A DNA stretch of 64,000 nt from contig JAWZYV010013285.1 of NCBI GenBank assembly GCA_038373885.1, forward strand, positions 310,001 to 374,000, in the 5' to 3' direction. The first letter of the stretch is position 1, and each line of letters begins with the position of its first letter. The DNA is from Cheiracanthium punctorium (Eukaryota; Arthropoda; Arachnida; Araneae; Cheiracanthiidae). The notes below the pieces were generated by a model that did not search any database, was not told the DNA's origin, and worked only from the letters and a program-made list of their open reading frames with translations. The position numbers and the translations under genes were made by a program. Below are positions 36,051-46,450 of this stretch, piece after piece.

Positions 36051-36289
36051 AGCGGAATCCGAAACTTCTTTCTAGGAAAGTCTATCCCCCTCTCCCCCTT
36101 CCTTAACGCCTACCAAATTATACACAAATTGAATTATTCAATTAGAAATGTGTCTTCCCCCCATATCTGGAAAAACAAAGTACATTAAACCCTCATAATT
36201 CAACTTCATACCCCCCCCCCCTTTTCTGCAAAAGAAAAAGAAATTTTTTCAAGTATTTAAATAAATTATTACACAAATATCTTTTTAGT

Positions 36290-36420
36290 GTGGCGTTTTT
36301 TCCGGTGACGGTTTTATCCGGCGGCGTTTTTTCCAGGTGGCGTTTTTTCCGGCGGCGTTTTTTTCAGGTGACGTTTTTTACCGGTGGCGTTTTTTCCGGC
36401 GGCGTTTTTTCCTACATTCG
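36290..36420. repeat. A6-CGC minisatellite, orientation GGCGTTTTTTCC
   Basis: About eight units of the form GGCGTTTTTTCCGGC or GGCGTTTTTTCCAGGT. This subtype has CCGG/CAGG where the 25.3 and 29.8 kb arrays have GAACG. It is mirrored by the array at 40167-40193 plus 41895-41970. Confidence 0.8.
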
Positions 36421-37607
36421 TCTGGTCCACTGCTCTGACTTTGACCTGTGTGTGTAATGGGTTCTACTACTTACCTCTGACCCATCAACAAACTGGAAAC
36501 TTTTTTCCCGTATTTTACCTCAAAGGAATGTGCCTTCCGGCAAGGTCTTCTCGGAGAGAGAGATGTCCGCAGGGTTTTGGCGCTGGTTTACAGAGTTTTC
36601 AATGAATAAATCCCACTCCCTCTACAATCAGTTAAAAAATCGCAATTCTTGTACTTGTAGCAGATCAGCCTGTTTCAAATACATATAATTTAATCAATTA
36701 TATATATATTTATATACAGAAAGGTATATGCAAAAATTTTAATGCACACAAAATTCATTCATGTAAATATATTTTTTAAAATATTATAAATTACATGAAT
36801 TTGTTAACGTAGGCAAATATTCTATTTATAAAAGATGCATCCTAGTATTAATATTTTTACAATAAATATATCAGTTAATCTTTGCTTATATGGACGGAAC
36901 GTTAAAAAGTGAAAACTCGTACATCATAAATGTTCTATTAAAAAATTTCTATTTCATATTATTTTACATCCTTCTTTTTTTTTCTCCTAAACCAATGATA
37001 AATTATTAAATATATCATATTAAACTTTTTTTAAATCAAGTTTGAAACTTTTTTTTAATTTACGTATGAGTGTCTATACAAGGAAAACAATATTAAAACA
37101 GTCTCGATTCAATCATCTCTTTAACTTATAAAAATATAGTATAATAAAACGTTAATTTTTCTTCTGAATCAGAAGCAACTTCAGCTCACTACATAAATTC
37201 TAACTGACTTCCCGTCATCGCCAATTAATGAGACACTGAACTTGGTAGATGGCTAAAGTTTGAAGGTTCAAGGTTGGCCTGTCGATCTAACGATTGGAGT
37301 TCTGGCGATTTTCTCTCCAGATTTAACGTGAATACACATTACAAAGAGGTTTTTAGCAAGTCTTCCGAACAAGTCACTACCTCCCGAGGGATATAAATAC
37401 TAACTCAATGCTTTTGACTGTCTCTATGAATATGCCTATTAACACGCACATTTTAACTAACAGGCTAAAAATAAATTCTATTACATTAAAAGAAAAGGTA
37501 GAAAGATATGTTGGCAATGTGAAAAAGAAATCTAAATTTCTGTAAACAAAAGTTTAAATACTTAAATAGGTATTGAAAAAGCCAAACATTTTAACAATAA
37601 ATCTAAA
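36421..37607. other. AT-rich spacer, no gene seen
   Basis: Contains a direct copy of the CTCCAGAT...GTGAATAC repeat (about 37213-37400). Otherwise nothing recognised. Confidence 0.35.
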
Positions 37608-37906
37608 CCGTGTTTACTCGCGTAATAATAGGTCGTCCTCACTAGTCCAATGCCGGTTTTGAAGCAGGAGAAATCGTCAAAATATTTTCCCCGCACGAAA
37701 GTCGCTGTCACGTATTTGATCCCTTCATTTTATGTCTATACAAATATTACTAATAAAAAGATAAATGTCTCTTTTTTTGTGTGCTACTGACGTGGCGAAA
37801 GATTATTATGATTAGATTTAGTTAGATTTCACCGCATATTGTTGCACCTAGCCTCTCACCATGAATAATTGGCAAAAAAGTGCTACTATTACGCGAGTAA
37901 ACATGG
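37608..37906. mobile_element. MITE with TTTACTCGCGTAATA termini
   Basis: The left end CCGTGTTTACTCGCGTAATA and reversed right end CCATGTTTACTCGCGTAATA are 20-bp inverted termini with one mismatch, enclosing 299 bp. The target duplication is unclear. No coding. Confidence 0.7.
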
Positions 37907-38515
37907 TAATGTTCATTTAATAAATTATCACTCTTCGGAGTTTGACCGTATATGAAAGTAATTTTATTTTATAGTAAATATGTCATTTTTAGATTTTTTA
38001 AATATTAATATGCATTAACTTAACACTACATATACAAATAAAAAGAAAACATTAATTACGTTATTCTTTCTTTTAAATCTTTTCAAAATTTCTTTTTTCA
38101 ACAGTGTCAATCAGCTTAAATACATTTTCTCAAATTAATTATTATTATTATTATAGAAAGCAAGGAATAAAATTCGCTTCCCAAATCCCTTTACTTTTTT
38201 TTCCGATAAATACCTTGCCTCAAATTATGACTGTCTGTAGCAGTGGCGTAGCCAGAAGATTTTCATGGGGGGGGGGGGAGGGGACGACTACTGCAACTCA
38301 CAAGTGTTGGCAAAATACACCGAAAATGTTTTTTCGATACAGCATAAAATACCATTGATTCAAACACTAAAATACCAAAATACTTCTGAATTAAAAAATA
38401 TGCAACATACAATACAAAATAGAAGTAACAATTTTTAAAGCATTGTATTGAGAAGTAAATTTTCCACCAAAGATCTCCAATCAAAGCAATTCCAGTAGTT
38501 GTGTTAAGGAAGAGG

Positions 38516-38686
38516 CCGGGCTGTACCCAGAAAAAAAATTTCGGGGCGGGGGAGGGGGCAAAAGGTGAAAAAGGCTCAATTTTTCACAAAAAGGCTTCAT
38601 TATTATTGTTTTGTTAACAAAATTTTAAAATTTCGGGGGGGGGGGAGGGCAGACCCCCTGGTCCCCACCTCCTGGGTATGGCCTTG
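38516..38686. mobile_element. hAT-like MITE, poly-G rich
   Basis: The termini CCGGGCTGTACCCAG and, reversed, ACAAGGCCATACCCAG are flanked by GGAAGAGG (38508-38515) and TGAAGAGG (38687-38694), seven of eight bases equal. The interior has two long G runs. A solitary CAGTGGCGTAGCCAG terminus with a poly-G tract also lies upstream at about 38241. Confidence 0.55.
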
Positions 38687-38799
38687 TGAAGAGGTACTGT
38701 TTGTTTGTTTTTTTAAAACGTTGCCTTTTATAAAATTTTACTTTTATAGCACTAACATCCGAAACCGACCATTTCTGAGAAATTGCATTATATACTGAA

Positions 38800-39414
38800 A
38801 ACACAATGAAAAATATACAAATTTCAGAATGGGAAACAATGAATAGTCGTTTGTTTTCAGAATCGTTTATAAAAACTTTAATTTTGAAAAGGTCTCTGTG
38901 CCTAAAATAAACCTCTACATATAATTATAATATTTATTTCTTATTGATTTCAGTTGAACGTTTGAATATAAATACTCAGCTAAATCACGGCATAAAAAAA
39001 TTCAAGTTTTGTCTTTCAGTGAGTTTTTAGAATTTATCGTAAATTTAAATATTTTGCATATTATCTAAGTTTTTCAGCTTCCAGAACTGACACTGCTCCT
39101 TAACATTTTCATCTCCATCTACAGACAAAATTTGGAAACATTTTAACTAAGATTTGCGCAAAAGGTTTCAAAAATCATCTAGAATGGAAATTTGATTCAC
39201 CCCATCCATTACGGGAAGCTGTCGCTCTAATGGTCTGAAATTTGGTGTGTTTCATTCCATATGTAACGCGAATGCCCCCTTAAAAAGTTCCCCACCCAAG
39301 GCATCCCCACCAACGGCCGACAGCCTTCGTGTATCTTTGTCCTTAACCACAGTAACCAAGAATCCATTATACTACTGCCGAAATACTGGCAGCCTTATTT
39401 TTCTAGAACTTAGG
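38800..39414. other. Spacer, no gene seen
   Basis: AT-rich with a direct copy of the 24.24 kb repeat at about 39190-39370. Nothing coding recognised. Confidence 0.35.
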
Positions 39415-39720
39415 AACACATTTCGAAAATACCTGAATAAAAGACAATTAAGAAAAGGATACAATAATCTATTTTAACAATTAATATAACTTTATGTAAG
39501 GCTGTGAGAGTTACTTAATTATGAAAAGGGAAAACATTATCACTTTTATTCACCAAATGAAAACCTTTTTTGCATAAAATATTTTGCATTGCATTAAAAA
39601 TTTAAAATAAAGAAACAAAAGTTTTTATTGAAAAGCTTTATTGAAAAGAAACCCTATTATTGAAAAGCTTTAAACCAGTACAACAGATTTGAAATTAAAA
39701 ATATTGTTTAACCAAGGGCT
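39415..39720 (-). repeat. Regional interspersed repeat, copy B (inverted)
   Basis: Reverse complement of copy A (23600-24200) with the same landmark order: AAATCTGTTGTACTGG, TAGGGTTTCTTTTC, TATGCAAAAAAGG, TTATATTAATTG. Confidence 0.6.
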
Positions 39721-39839
39721 TAAAAAAAAGTAATTTCGTTTAAATTAAACAACCCTCGCAGTGGACAATTTTTTTTACAATATTTTGTCAAGAGGAAGAA
39801 TGGAGTTTCCTTCTGCATTTTTAGCTGGATCGGTTGAAA

Positions 39840-40156
39840 CGACCCGACGAACAAAGTTGGGGGCACAGAGGGGACAAGTGCCCCCCTGTGTTCCCCCGAT
39901 ACTACGCCTATATGGTTCACATGTATTATATGCTTAAAAAGACCTAATAACATTAGCTTTAAAAAGATTGTTTAAAAAACAGCTTGAGATGAAGTTGGGA
40001 GGGACGGTCCCCTCTACACCGCCCCCCCCCCGAAACTGCTGCTATGATTCACATGTATGTATACGCTTAGGAAAACCAAATAGTAAGGAAGTGTTATTGC
40101 TTCCAGACCTACTGAAATTTTGGAGAGGAACAGGAAAGGTTTGCGGGGGGGGAGGC
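39840..40156 (-). repeat. Inverted relatives of the 255-bp tandem unit
   Basis: Two inverted partial units: the GGGGGCACAG...CCCCC block followed by ACGCCTATATGGTTCACATG, then GATTCACATGTATG through CAGACCTACTGAAATTTTGG. They lie directly left of the minisatellite hit by the Transib-like element. Confidence 0.55.
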
Positions 40157-40166
40157 ACGAATGTAG

Positions 40167-40193
40167 GAAAAAACGCCACCGGAAAAAACGCCG
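40167..40193. repeat. Minisatellite piece left of the Transib-like element
   Basis: Two GGAAAAAACGCC units, the last ending in CGCCG, the left copy of the 5-bp target duplication. The array continues after the element at 41895. Confidence 0.75.
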
Positions 40194-40324
40194 CACAGTG
40201 GGGTGAAACACCCGATTTCGGGAAAAAAAACCTAATCGCGTAAATTATGGCAAGTTTGAGATAGTTTTCACTGTAGAAACCTACCTTTGTCCCAAAACTC
40301 GGTGAATATTTATGCATTTTTTCT

Positions 40325-40360
<36 letters not shown>

Positions 40361-41894
40361 AAAAAGTGTTTCAGTTCTTGTCCTAAAAAGTAATTCATAC
40401 TTTTTTTTGAAGACAGAATTTGCTGAGTCGGAGGGATTTTAAGGGTATCAGTAGAAGTTCCAGAGATATCTAGAGATCTACCAATATGGGCGGTTAAAAA
40501 AAAAATGTATTCCTAATCGCCAGAGGGGATTTTATGATGAAATGTCAACTGCATTCGACTTCCGTAAAAATTCGACAAATTTTATTAAATTAATTCTTGT
40601 TCTATAAGTAGTTTCATATTTTGAAAATACTAGATTTACCTGGTGCATATCGTCACTTTAATATTTTTTGGCACCTATCACTTTTTAAAAGAAACAGGTA
40701 TAGATAAAACCTGATTGATTCAAAAAATAAATTTTTGGAGTGAAGAAGGCCTATCTCCACTCGTATCAGAAGTGAATAAACAAAAAGAGAAATTCCAGAA
40801 TAAATTTAAGATTAAATGACTCAAGCTTTTCGGAATAAATCTCAGAATAAGTAATCAGTTCAAATTAATTTCAAAATAAATCTCCCCCCCCCCAAAAAAA
40901 AAAACTCCTCAGAGTAGATAAAGCATTTTTAAAAAACTCAGGGAAAATATCAGAATAAATAAGCAGTTTATATAAATTTCAGAATAAATCTAAAAAATTT
41001 TTTTGAAAATTCTTTAAAAAGTTGTTTTTCACTTTTCTTTTTCGATTGTTTCACTCAATCAGTTTTAAGGTACCTTCAAGAAATAACAATTCCTTTGCCC
41101 CATCACTTAGCGGAAGGATTTTCTTCTTCGGAAGCGGTCTTAACTCGTGATTATTGGATCTGAAGTCATCATCAAAATGTTGAAAATGTCCGTATTCGTC
41201 GCAGTACAAAACAAAGACTTTTTACTATTGTCTACCCAGATGACATTATAACACTTTCCTAGTTCAAACAGAAGCATGTTGAATTAATCCACCTGCCCTT
41301 TCCCCCCCTCAAAACAAGTGTGAAACAAAAACACAGAGTCGCGGGGAACTGATTGTGTTCCTGCCAGAGAGAATGAGACGCGGGCCATATTACTATATTC
41401 AAAAATTTACTGTGACCGAATAGGGGTGAGAAGGGGTCTGAAACTTTCAGAGATCCTTTATTAGGGTCAGAACTTTCAAGAAAAAAAATATGACAAACCA
41501 AAGGAAAGGTGAAGCTCGATTTGTACGCGTAACTAAATCCAAATTCCCACAAAAATCCTAATTTTGACTGATTTGCATGTCGAAACTCATCTTCAAATTA
41601 ACTTTTGCATTTTTTTACAGATACTGTAGGAACCTATACTCACAAGTATATATCATTAAAAACAAATTCGGGAAAGACCTATGAAAAAGAGATTTTAAAA
41701 AATTTTTCCTTGTAAAATCTAAAAAATTAAATTGCTCACGTTTCGACTTTAATTTCATGCTAAACAAATACTGTAACCACAAAACTATTACTACAGGCTG
41801 ATTCTGCAGGTAATTTACTGTAAAAGTAGTGGAGGTTGATCAATGAAAAAGCGACTTTGAAAAATTGACTTTTTTCCACCTCTACCCCACTGTG
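40194..41894. mobile_element. Transib/RAG-type non-autonomous element with 12/23 RSS-like ends
   Basis: The 1,701-bp element has identical 11-bp ends, CACAGTGGGGT and ACCCCACTGTG, flanked by the 5-bp duplication CGCCG (40189-40193 and 41895-41899). Both ends start with CACAGTG, the consensus heptamer of V(D)J recombination signals. At the left a 23-bp spacer (40201-40223) is followed by AAAAAAACC, one mismatch from the nonamer ACAAAAACC. At the right (reversed) a 12-bp spacer is followed by AAAAAAGTC, six of nine matches. A 5-bp GC-rich target and CAC-type heptamers are known for Transib and RAG-like transposons. No RAG1-like or Transib transposase is recognisable inside, so it is probably mobilised in trans. 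Alternatives are a Chapaev-type element or chance similarity. Confidence 0.65.
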
Positions 41895-41970
41895 CGCCGC
41901 CGGAAAAAACGCCACCTGGAAAAAACGCCACCTGGAGAAAAACGCCGCCGGAAAAAACGCCACCTAAAAA
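41895..41970. repeat. A6-CGC minisatellite, orientation GGAAAAAACGCC
   Basis: Four units (GGAAAAAACGCCACCT type) starting with the right CGCCG duplication. It is the mirrored partner of 36290-36420. Confidence 0.8.
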
Positions 41971-42179
41971 GATATTTGTGTAATAATTTATTTAAATACT
42001 TGAAAAAATTTCTTTTTCTTTTGCAGAAAAGAGGGGGTATGAAGTTGAATTATGAGGTGTAATGTACTTTGTTTTCCAGATATGGGGGGAAGACACATTT
42101 CTAATTGAATAATTCAATTTGTGTATAATTTGGTAGGCGTTAAGGAAGGGGGGAGGGGGATAGACTTTCCTAGAAGGTG

Positions 42180-42292
42180 GGCGGAAAAAAGCGCACGGAA
42201 AAAAAGCGCACCAAAAAAAGCGCGCACCGAAAAAAAGCGCCCCGGAAAAAAGCGCACCCGGAAAAAAGCGCACCGGAAAAAAGCGCACAATT
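42180..42292. repeat. Variant minisatellite, unit GGAAAAAAGCGCACC
   Basis: About seven units of about 15 bp in which AAAAAAGCGC replaces AAAAAACGCC. It lies beside, but is distinct from, the A6-CGCC array. Confidence 0.8.
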
Positions 42293-42789
42293 TTGAAGGG
42301 TTTTATTTTTTTGGATGAGTGTGGTGTGTGTGTGTGTGTAGGTGGGGGGGGGGGTGTAAGGAAGGAGTGGGCATCCGAAAGAGCGCCTTTTGGTGAAGTG
42401 AATTTTTTTTTAAGTATTTGAATTTTTTTTTTTTTTTTTTTGTATGATTTTTACACTAACATGCTTCATACTCTGAATGCCCCCCCCCCAATAGAAACAC
42501 TTGTATTTTCACTTAGCCTTCAGTTAAATACTGGAGGAAGAGGGAGGAGGGAGGTGAGGGCATTCACAATTGAGTACCAAGGGTGGATTAAAGGGGGGGG
42601 GCGGAGGGGGCGAAATTAATGTAAAAGATCCTATTTCACTTCCATAAAATGGACGTATATGTCAATCTTCTAACTAACCGCCCCCACCGACAAGCTAACC
42701 GCCCCCCCCGACAAACTTCCAATAATCCGTCTCTGTGAGTACTGAGTTGTCAAGGTCACGTTCACGTTTTTCCAAGAAGCACAAAGATA

Positions 42790-42920
42790 GAACTGTGTGT
42801 TATCAGAAATAGCCCCCGGGAGCGTTTTCCCAAACCCTCAAGACTTCACGCACTTGGCGAAAACAGGAGCGCGCCAACGATTTGGCGGAAGAGAGGAGTT
42901 ACGCGAGCTTGTAGTCGCTA
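42790..42920. repeat. Inverted duplicate, partner at 45440-45650
   Basis: CCCCCGGGAGCGTTTTCCC, AAACCCTCAAGACTTCACGC and ACTTGGCGAAAACAGGA reappear reversed at about 45485-45600. The short open frames at 45.4-45.66 kb are shadows of this repeat. Confidence 0.65.
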
Positions 42921-43705
42921 TAAGGTTGCAGTGCTAGTAAAGACCGCCTCAAGAATTTATGATGTAATAACAGGCGCGCTTTTCTGATGTGTTTAAAAAA
43001 TGTAATTAGTTTAATATATTGGTAGAATATGAAAAGTATATAATATGATTGTATATATAAAACATTTATTTATAGATAAAATTTAACTTATCGGCTCCGC
43101 AATTTTATCCTAGGCACTTTAAAATTGTTTATCGCATATTCTTTTTGGCGCCATCTACTTTCTTTTGAGCGTAATTATCAGAATAGGTTTATTGATCTAT
43201 TGCATTTAATAAACATGTCTCCGATATATTTAAAGAATGTAATTTGTTAAATAATAAATGGTAGAGTAAGAAATGTATATAATTATACATTCTGTATTAT
43301 GTACATTTGTGTTTTTATCTGTAAAGCCATTCATTTACAGATAAAAAACACAACTTAAATGTTTAAAACTTTTCTATAAGCACTTCAAAAAAATGCCTAA
43401 TATTTTTAATTTGGTGCTACCGACGTTTTTTTTTTTTAATTTTTTTTTAACGGATTTGTCTTAGTAATAGTAGATTTCTTAATTTTCTGTTGTAAGTTTA
43501 ATTTCTAGCTTCATATTGAAACATATAGTTTATTTTTTCCTTATTATTCAAAACTGAGAACATGCAAAAGAAGTCAATATTTCGTTATCAAGCGTAATGA
43601 ATTCACCAAGAAATTTTTTTAACTAATCTTCAATAATAAACTATCATTTTTATATATTGAGAAATTTTACTGTGATGATTCCACTTTTTATCTATTTGAT
43701 TGCCG
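42921..43705. other. AT-rich sequence, no gene seen
   Basis: Includes poly-T runs near 43423-43450. Nothing coding recognised upstream of the THAP scrap. Confidence 0.3.
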
Positions 43706-43854
43706 CACAGCCAGCTGTCGTCAAAAAAGGGGTCTCTAGATCTGTGGCACGCGATGAACGTTTCGATCGTCCGCCCTCTTGCTGGTAGTTAAGTCGAGCG
43801 ATGGCAACGGCTGCCCTTTTTTCAGCATTGGGAAAGGGTTTGCGCCTCAAAGGG
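43706..43854 (-). mobile_element. Truncated copy of the 15.1-kb TTAA MITE
   Basis: Matches the left part of the 15132-15599 element in reverse, ending TTTGCGCCTCAAAGGG followed by TTAA at 43855-43858. Only about 150 bp remain; the other terminus is missing. Confidence 0.65.
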
Positions 43855-43858
43855 TTAA

Positions 43859-44434
43859 CGCCAAAAATGCTCGAATGTGCAGCGAACACTTCGAAGAAAG
43901 CCATTATATTGATGACTTACAAAACAGACTTTTAGGTCTGCCTATAAGAAAAATATTAAAAGATTCCTACAGTTAATTTACCTTCTTTTAAATTGGAAGA
44001 AAAAACAAATCCTAGATCGGAAAGGCAAAAAAAAGAGGAAAGATTCGGAAGATGCTTTCAGTAGACTAAGTATAATTTAAGTCCTAAGAAAATACGATCA
44101 GAAGATACAATAAATGATGATGATGAAGTAAACTTGAATGAAAGTTCAACGAAAGACAGTTGTAAAAACTGTGATGCACTGGAAGAAGAAATCAGCAGTT
44201 TAAAAATTGAGTTAGAGTGTGCAAGAAGGAAATTAACAATATTAAAAAATAAAAATCGTCGTTCATTTAAAATCATGGCACAGAAATTAAAAAGAACCCT
44301 TCTGTATAAAAAAAAATAAAACATCTGAAATTGAAAAATTAAAAAGGAAAGTATGCATCCTGGATAAAGAGAACAGAAAATTAAAGAATCTAAACGAAAA
44401 ATCTTTTTACTTTATTAAAATATTATAGAAAGTA
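43859..44434 (+). pseudogene. THAP-domain / coiled-coil gene fragment
   Basis: The plus strand encodes NAKNARMCSEHFEESHYIDD then LQNRLLGLPIRKILK, the second half of a THAP zinc finger (C..H with CSEHF, then the LK..AVP region). After a frameshift come PSFKLEEKTNPRSERQKKEE, a stop, and a Lys/Glu-rich coiled-coil segment (DALEEEISSLKIELECARRK and onward) with another frame change near 44319. The first half of the THAP domain is absent: the TTAA junction is immediately upstream. THAP proteins are DNA-binding factors or P-element-type transposases. This piece is broken and its parent is unknown. Confidence 0.6.
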
Positions 44435-45439
44435 CTTATATAATTGTTTTGCACCTTAAAAAATTAGTTAATAAAGTAAAACAATAAAATTAACTATTTA
44501 CATTAAATCTTTTTAAAAATATCAGCTTTAAGCATTATTAGAATCGCCTTTACAGACGAAAAGAAAAAATTAGTTTTTGTGTTTTATCCGGCGATCTTCA
44601 ATTGGTCTTTCATTTCAAAAAAAATTATCATCTTCAACACTTTTAATAAGACGGTGAAAAGTTTCTAGTCCTGATGACAGCATCCGGAAAACTAAGAATT
44701 TCTGCAATCTCTTATTCAGTTAGCTCATTTCTTAATTTCCTGTAACCTCATGAATTTTATCCACTGTTAGCATTTCACTGGCCAATGCCATACTTTTCAG
44801 TCCTAAAAATTGATTTTTCAAACAGTAATAAGAAACGGAAAAAAAAAATTAAAAAAAAACAAAACAAACAAAAAACGAAAGTCCACATGTAAACGCGCTC
44901 TGAATGTAAACTTAGAAGTGGAAAAAGACTTTTTAAGCAGGAAAGTGTTTTGGAACGAAACTTTTTAAACGGGTTGTTTTCACATTGTAGAATAGGAAAA
45001 AATAGGGAACCGCAAATAAGAAACTTTTTAGCGGGAATTTTTTTAATGGGTTTTACTGTATAGTTTTTTTAACATTTAAAATTTAAAACACACACACACA
45101 CACACATAATATAAAGAATAGTTGGTGCATAATGTTTTTATTTTGAATGATTCTTTTCTTTCTTTTTTAGAAAACAATCCTATATTCATTACTTTATCTC
45201 AAAACAGAAAAAATCTGGTTTCTACTTGAATATATTTTTGAGAGCCTATGTATAATTATATATTACTAATAGAAAGGGATTCACAGAAGCAATTGTTTTA
45301 ATTTTTTTCCTAAAAATATATCACACTAAATCTAAAATGTCATAGATAACATTTATAAGTGAGAAAAATCTAATAAAAGTCATCGAGAAAACATTATCTC
45401 CACGAAACTTCTCCCCTGTCTTCACATCTCGCAGGAGAT
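44435..45439. other. AT-rich sequence with a CA microsatellite
   Basis: A (CA)n run lies at about 45088-45107. No gene or repeat terminus recognised. Confidence 0.4.
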
Positions 45440-45650
45440 TAACCCAGCCCTTGTGATTCTATAGCCCTGATGAGAGGGTGGCTTTCGCAATGCACGTCTC
45501 TCTTCCGCCAAACCGTTGGCTCCCTCCTGTTTTCGCCAAGTGCGTGAAGTCTTGAGGGTTTGGGAAAACGCCCCCCGGGAGAAGAGGGTAGGCAGTGTGA
45601 AGGAATATACTCTCTTTCTTCGTCGCGGGTTGATGAATGACGGATAACAC
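45440..45650. repeat. Inverted duplicate of 42790-42920
   Basis: See the partner entry. Extended here by a flanking TCTCTTCCGCCAAACCGTTGG segment, also mirrored. Confidence 0.6.
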
Positions 45651-45689
45651 ATCCGGTCACTAAAAACTCGGGGTTTTAAAACGGGGGTT

Positions 45690-45965
45690 GCGATGGGTGA
45701 AGGGGTCCTTCTTCCGAAGGAAATATCCGAAGTACATCTACAGAATGGATGAAATCATTTTTATCAAAACAAATAGGGGAAAATCTATGGTAAGTGCTGA
45801 AATGATTGGGGGGGGGCACGTATCCCCTATGCCCCCCCCCAATTTCGTACCAAAATCATTAAACAATAATTTGATTAAAAATCTAAAGCAAAAACAGCAT
45901 GAACAATCCTCTGTGTGTGGGGGAGGGAGGGGCGATGTGTCCCACCTCCAAACTTCGTTTCAAAA
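45690..45965 (+). repeat. G/C-run regional repeat, partial 255-bp units
   Basis: Two copies of a G-run, short spacer, CCCCCAATTTCG(T) and AAAATC block, resembling the hairpin-prone part of the 25.4-kb tandem unit. The 98-codon open frame is not credible as a gene. Confidence 0.45.
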
Positions 45966-46089
45966 TCCTTTTTTTTTTTTTTAACATTTTTTAAACGGTG
46001 TCATTTTTACCTGATCCTTTAAAATGCGAACAGAGGAACTCCAGTTCGTTCTTTATATAATAATATAAAAAAATATTTTTTAAATCAAA

Positions 46090-46450
46090 TATTTTTAAAA
46101 ATTTCTCAGTCACTAAGGTTGCCAATTTTAATACAGGTTACTTGTTTAAGCGCTTGGGAGTTAAACAATTTTTGTTTTGTTTTTATTTTTTCTCAATTTC
46201 CAATCTGCTGTACTGGGTTTAAATTTTTCTAAATATTAGGGTTTCTTAAAATATTTTTTTTTTTGCATGTTTTTTATTTTATTCAATGCAAGTACAAGAT
46301 ATTTTATAGTGAAAAAAAAGTTTTATTTGGTGAAGCAAAAGTTTAATGACATATTCCCTCTCTTAATTCTGAGTTGTTCTCTATAGTTTTTACATCAAGT
46401 ATAATAACTGTTTTTTAACAGATATTTTTTTCTTCTTGCTGTATTTTTTT
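46090..46450 (+). repeat. Regional interspersed repeat, copy C
   Basis: Direct copy of 23600-24200: CCAATCTGCTGTACTGGG, TAGGGTTTCTTAAAA, AGATATTTTATAGTG, TTTACATCAAGTATAAT, TTTTTAACAGAT. Confidence 0.55.

Larger units (their letters stand above)
35380..36420. repeat. Nested inverted repeat, left arm
   Basis: This segment matches the reverse complement of about 41895-42715. The best part is 36080-36420, where AATTGAATTATTCAATT, CATATCTGGAAAAC and AAATTTTTTCAAGTATTT occur in mirrored order at 41960-42170. The arm ends in a minisatellite array and CCTACATTCGT; the inverted CACGAATGTAGG lies at about 40157. With the Transib-like insertion removed, the enclosed spacer is about 3.7 kb. Confidence 0.75.
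41895..42715. repeat. Nested inverted repeat, right arm
   Basis: Reverse-complement partner of 35380-36420. The GAAGTTGAATTATGAGG, CCAGATATGGGGGG, ATTGAATAATTCAATT and ATAATTTGGTAGGCG segments are easily paired. A second minisatellite subtype (42180-42292) interrupts this arm and has no counterpart in the left arm. Confidence 0.75.

Noticed and set aside
41259..41552. 97-codon minus-strand frame inside the Transib-like element as a transposase
   Set aside because: No RAG1/Transib-like motif or acidic catalytic context could be recognised.
40194..41894. hAT assignment for the CAGTGGGGT-ended element
   Set aside because: The 8-bp flanks required by hAT (ACGCCGCA and TGCGCCGC) do not match, whereas a 5-bp CGCCG duplication with CACAGTG ends does.
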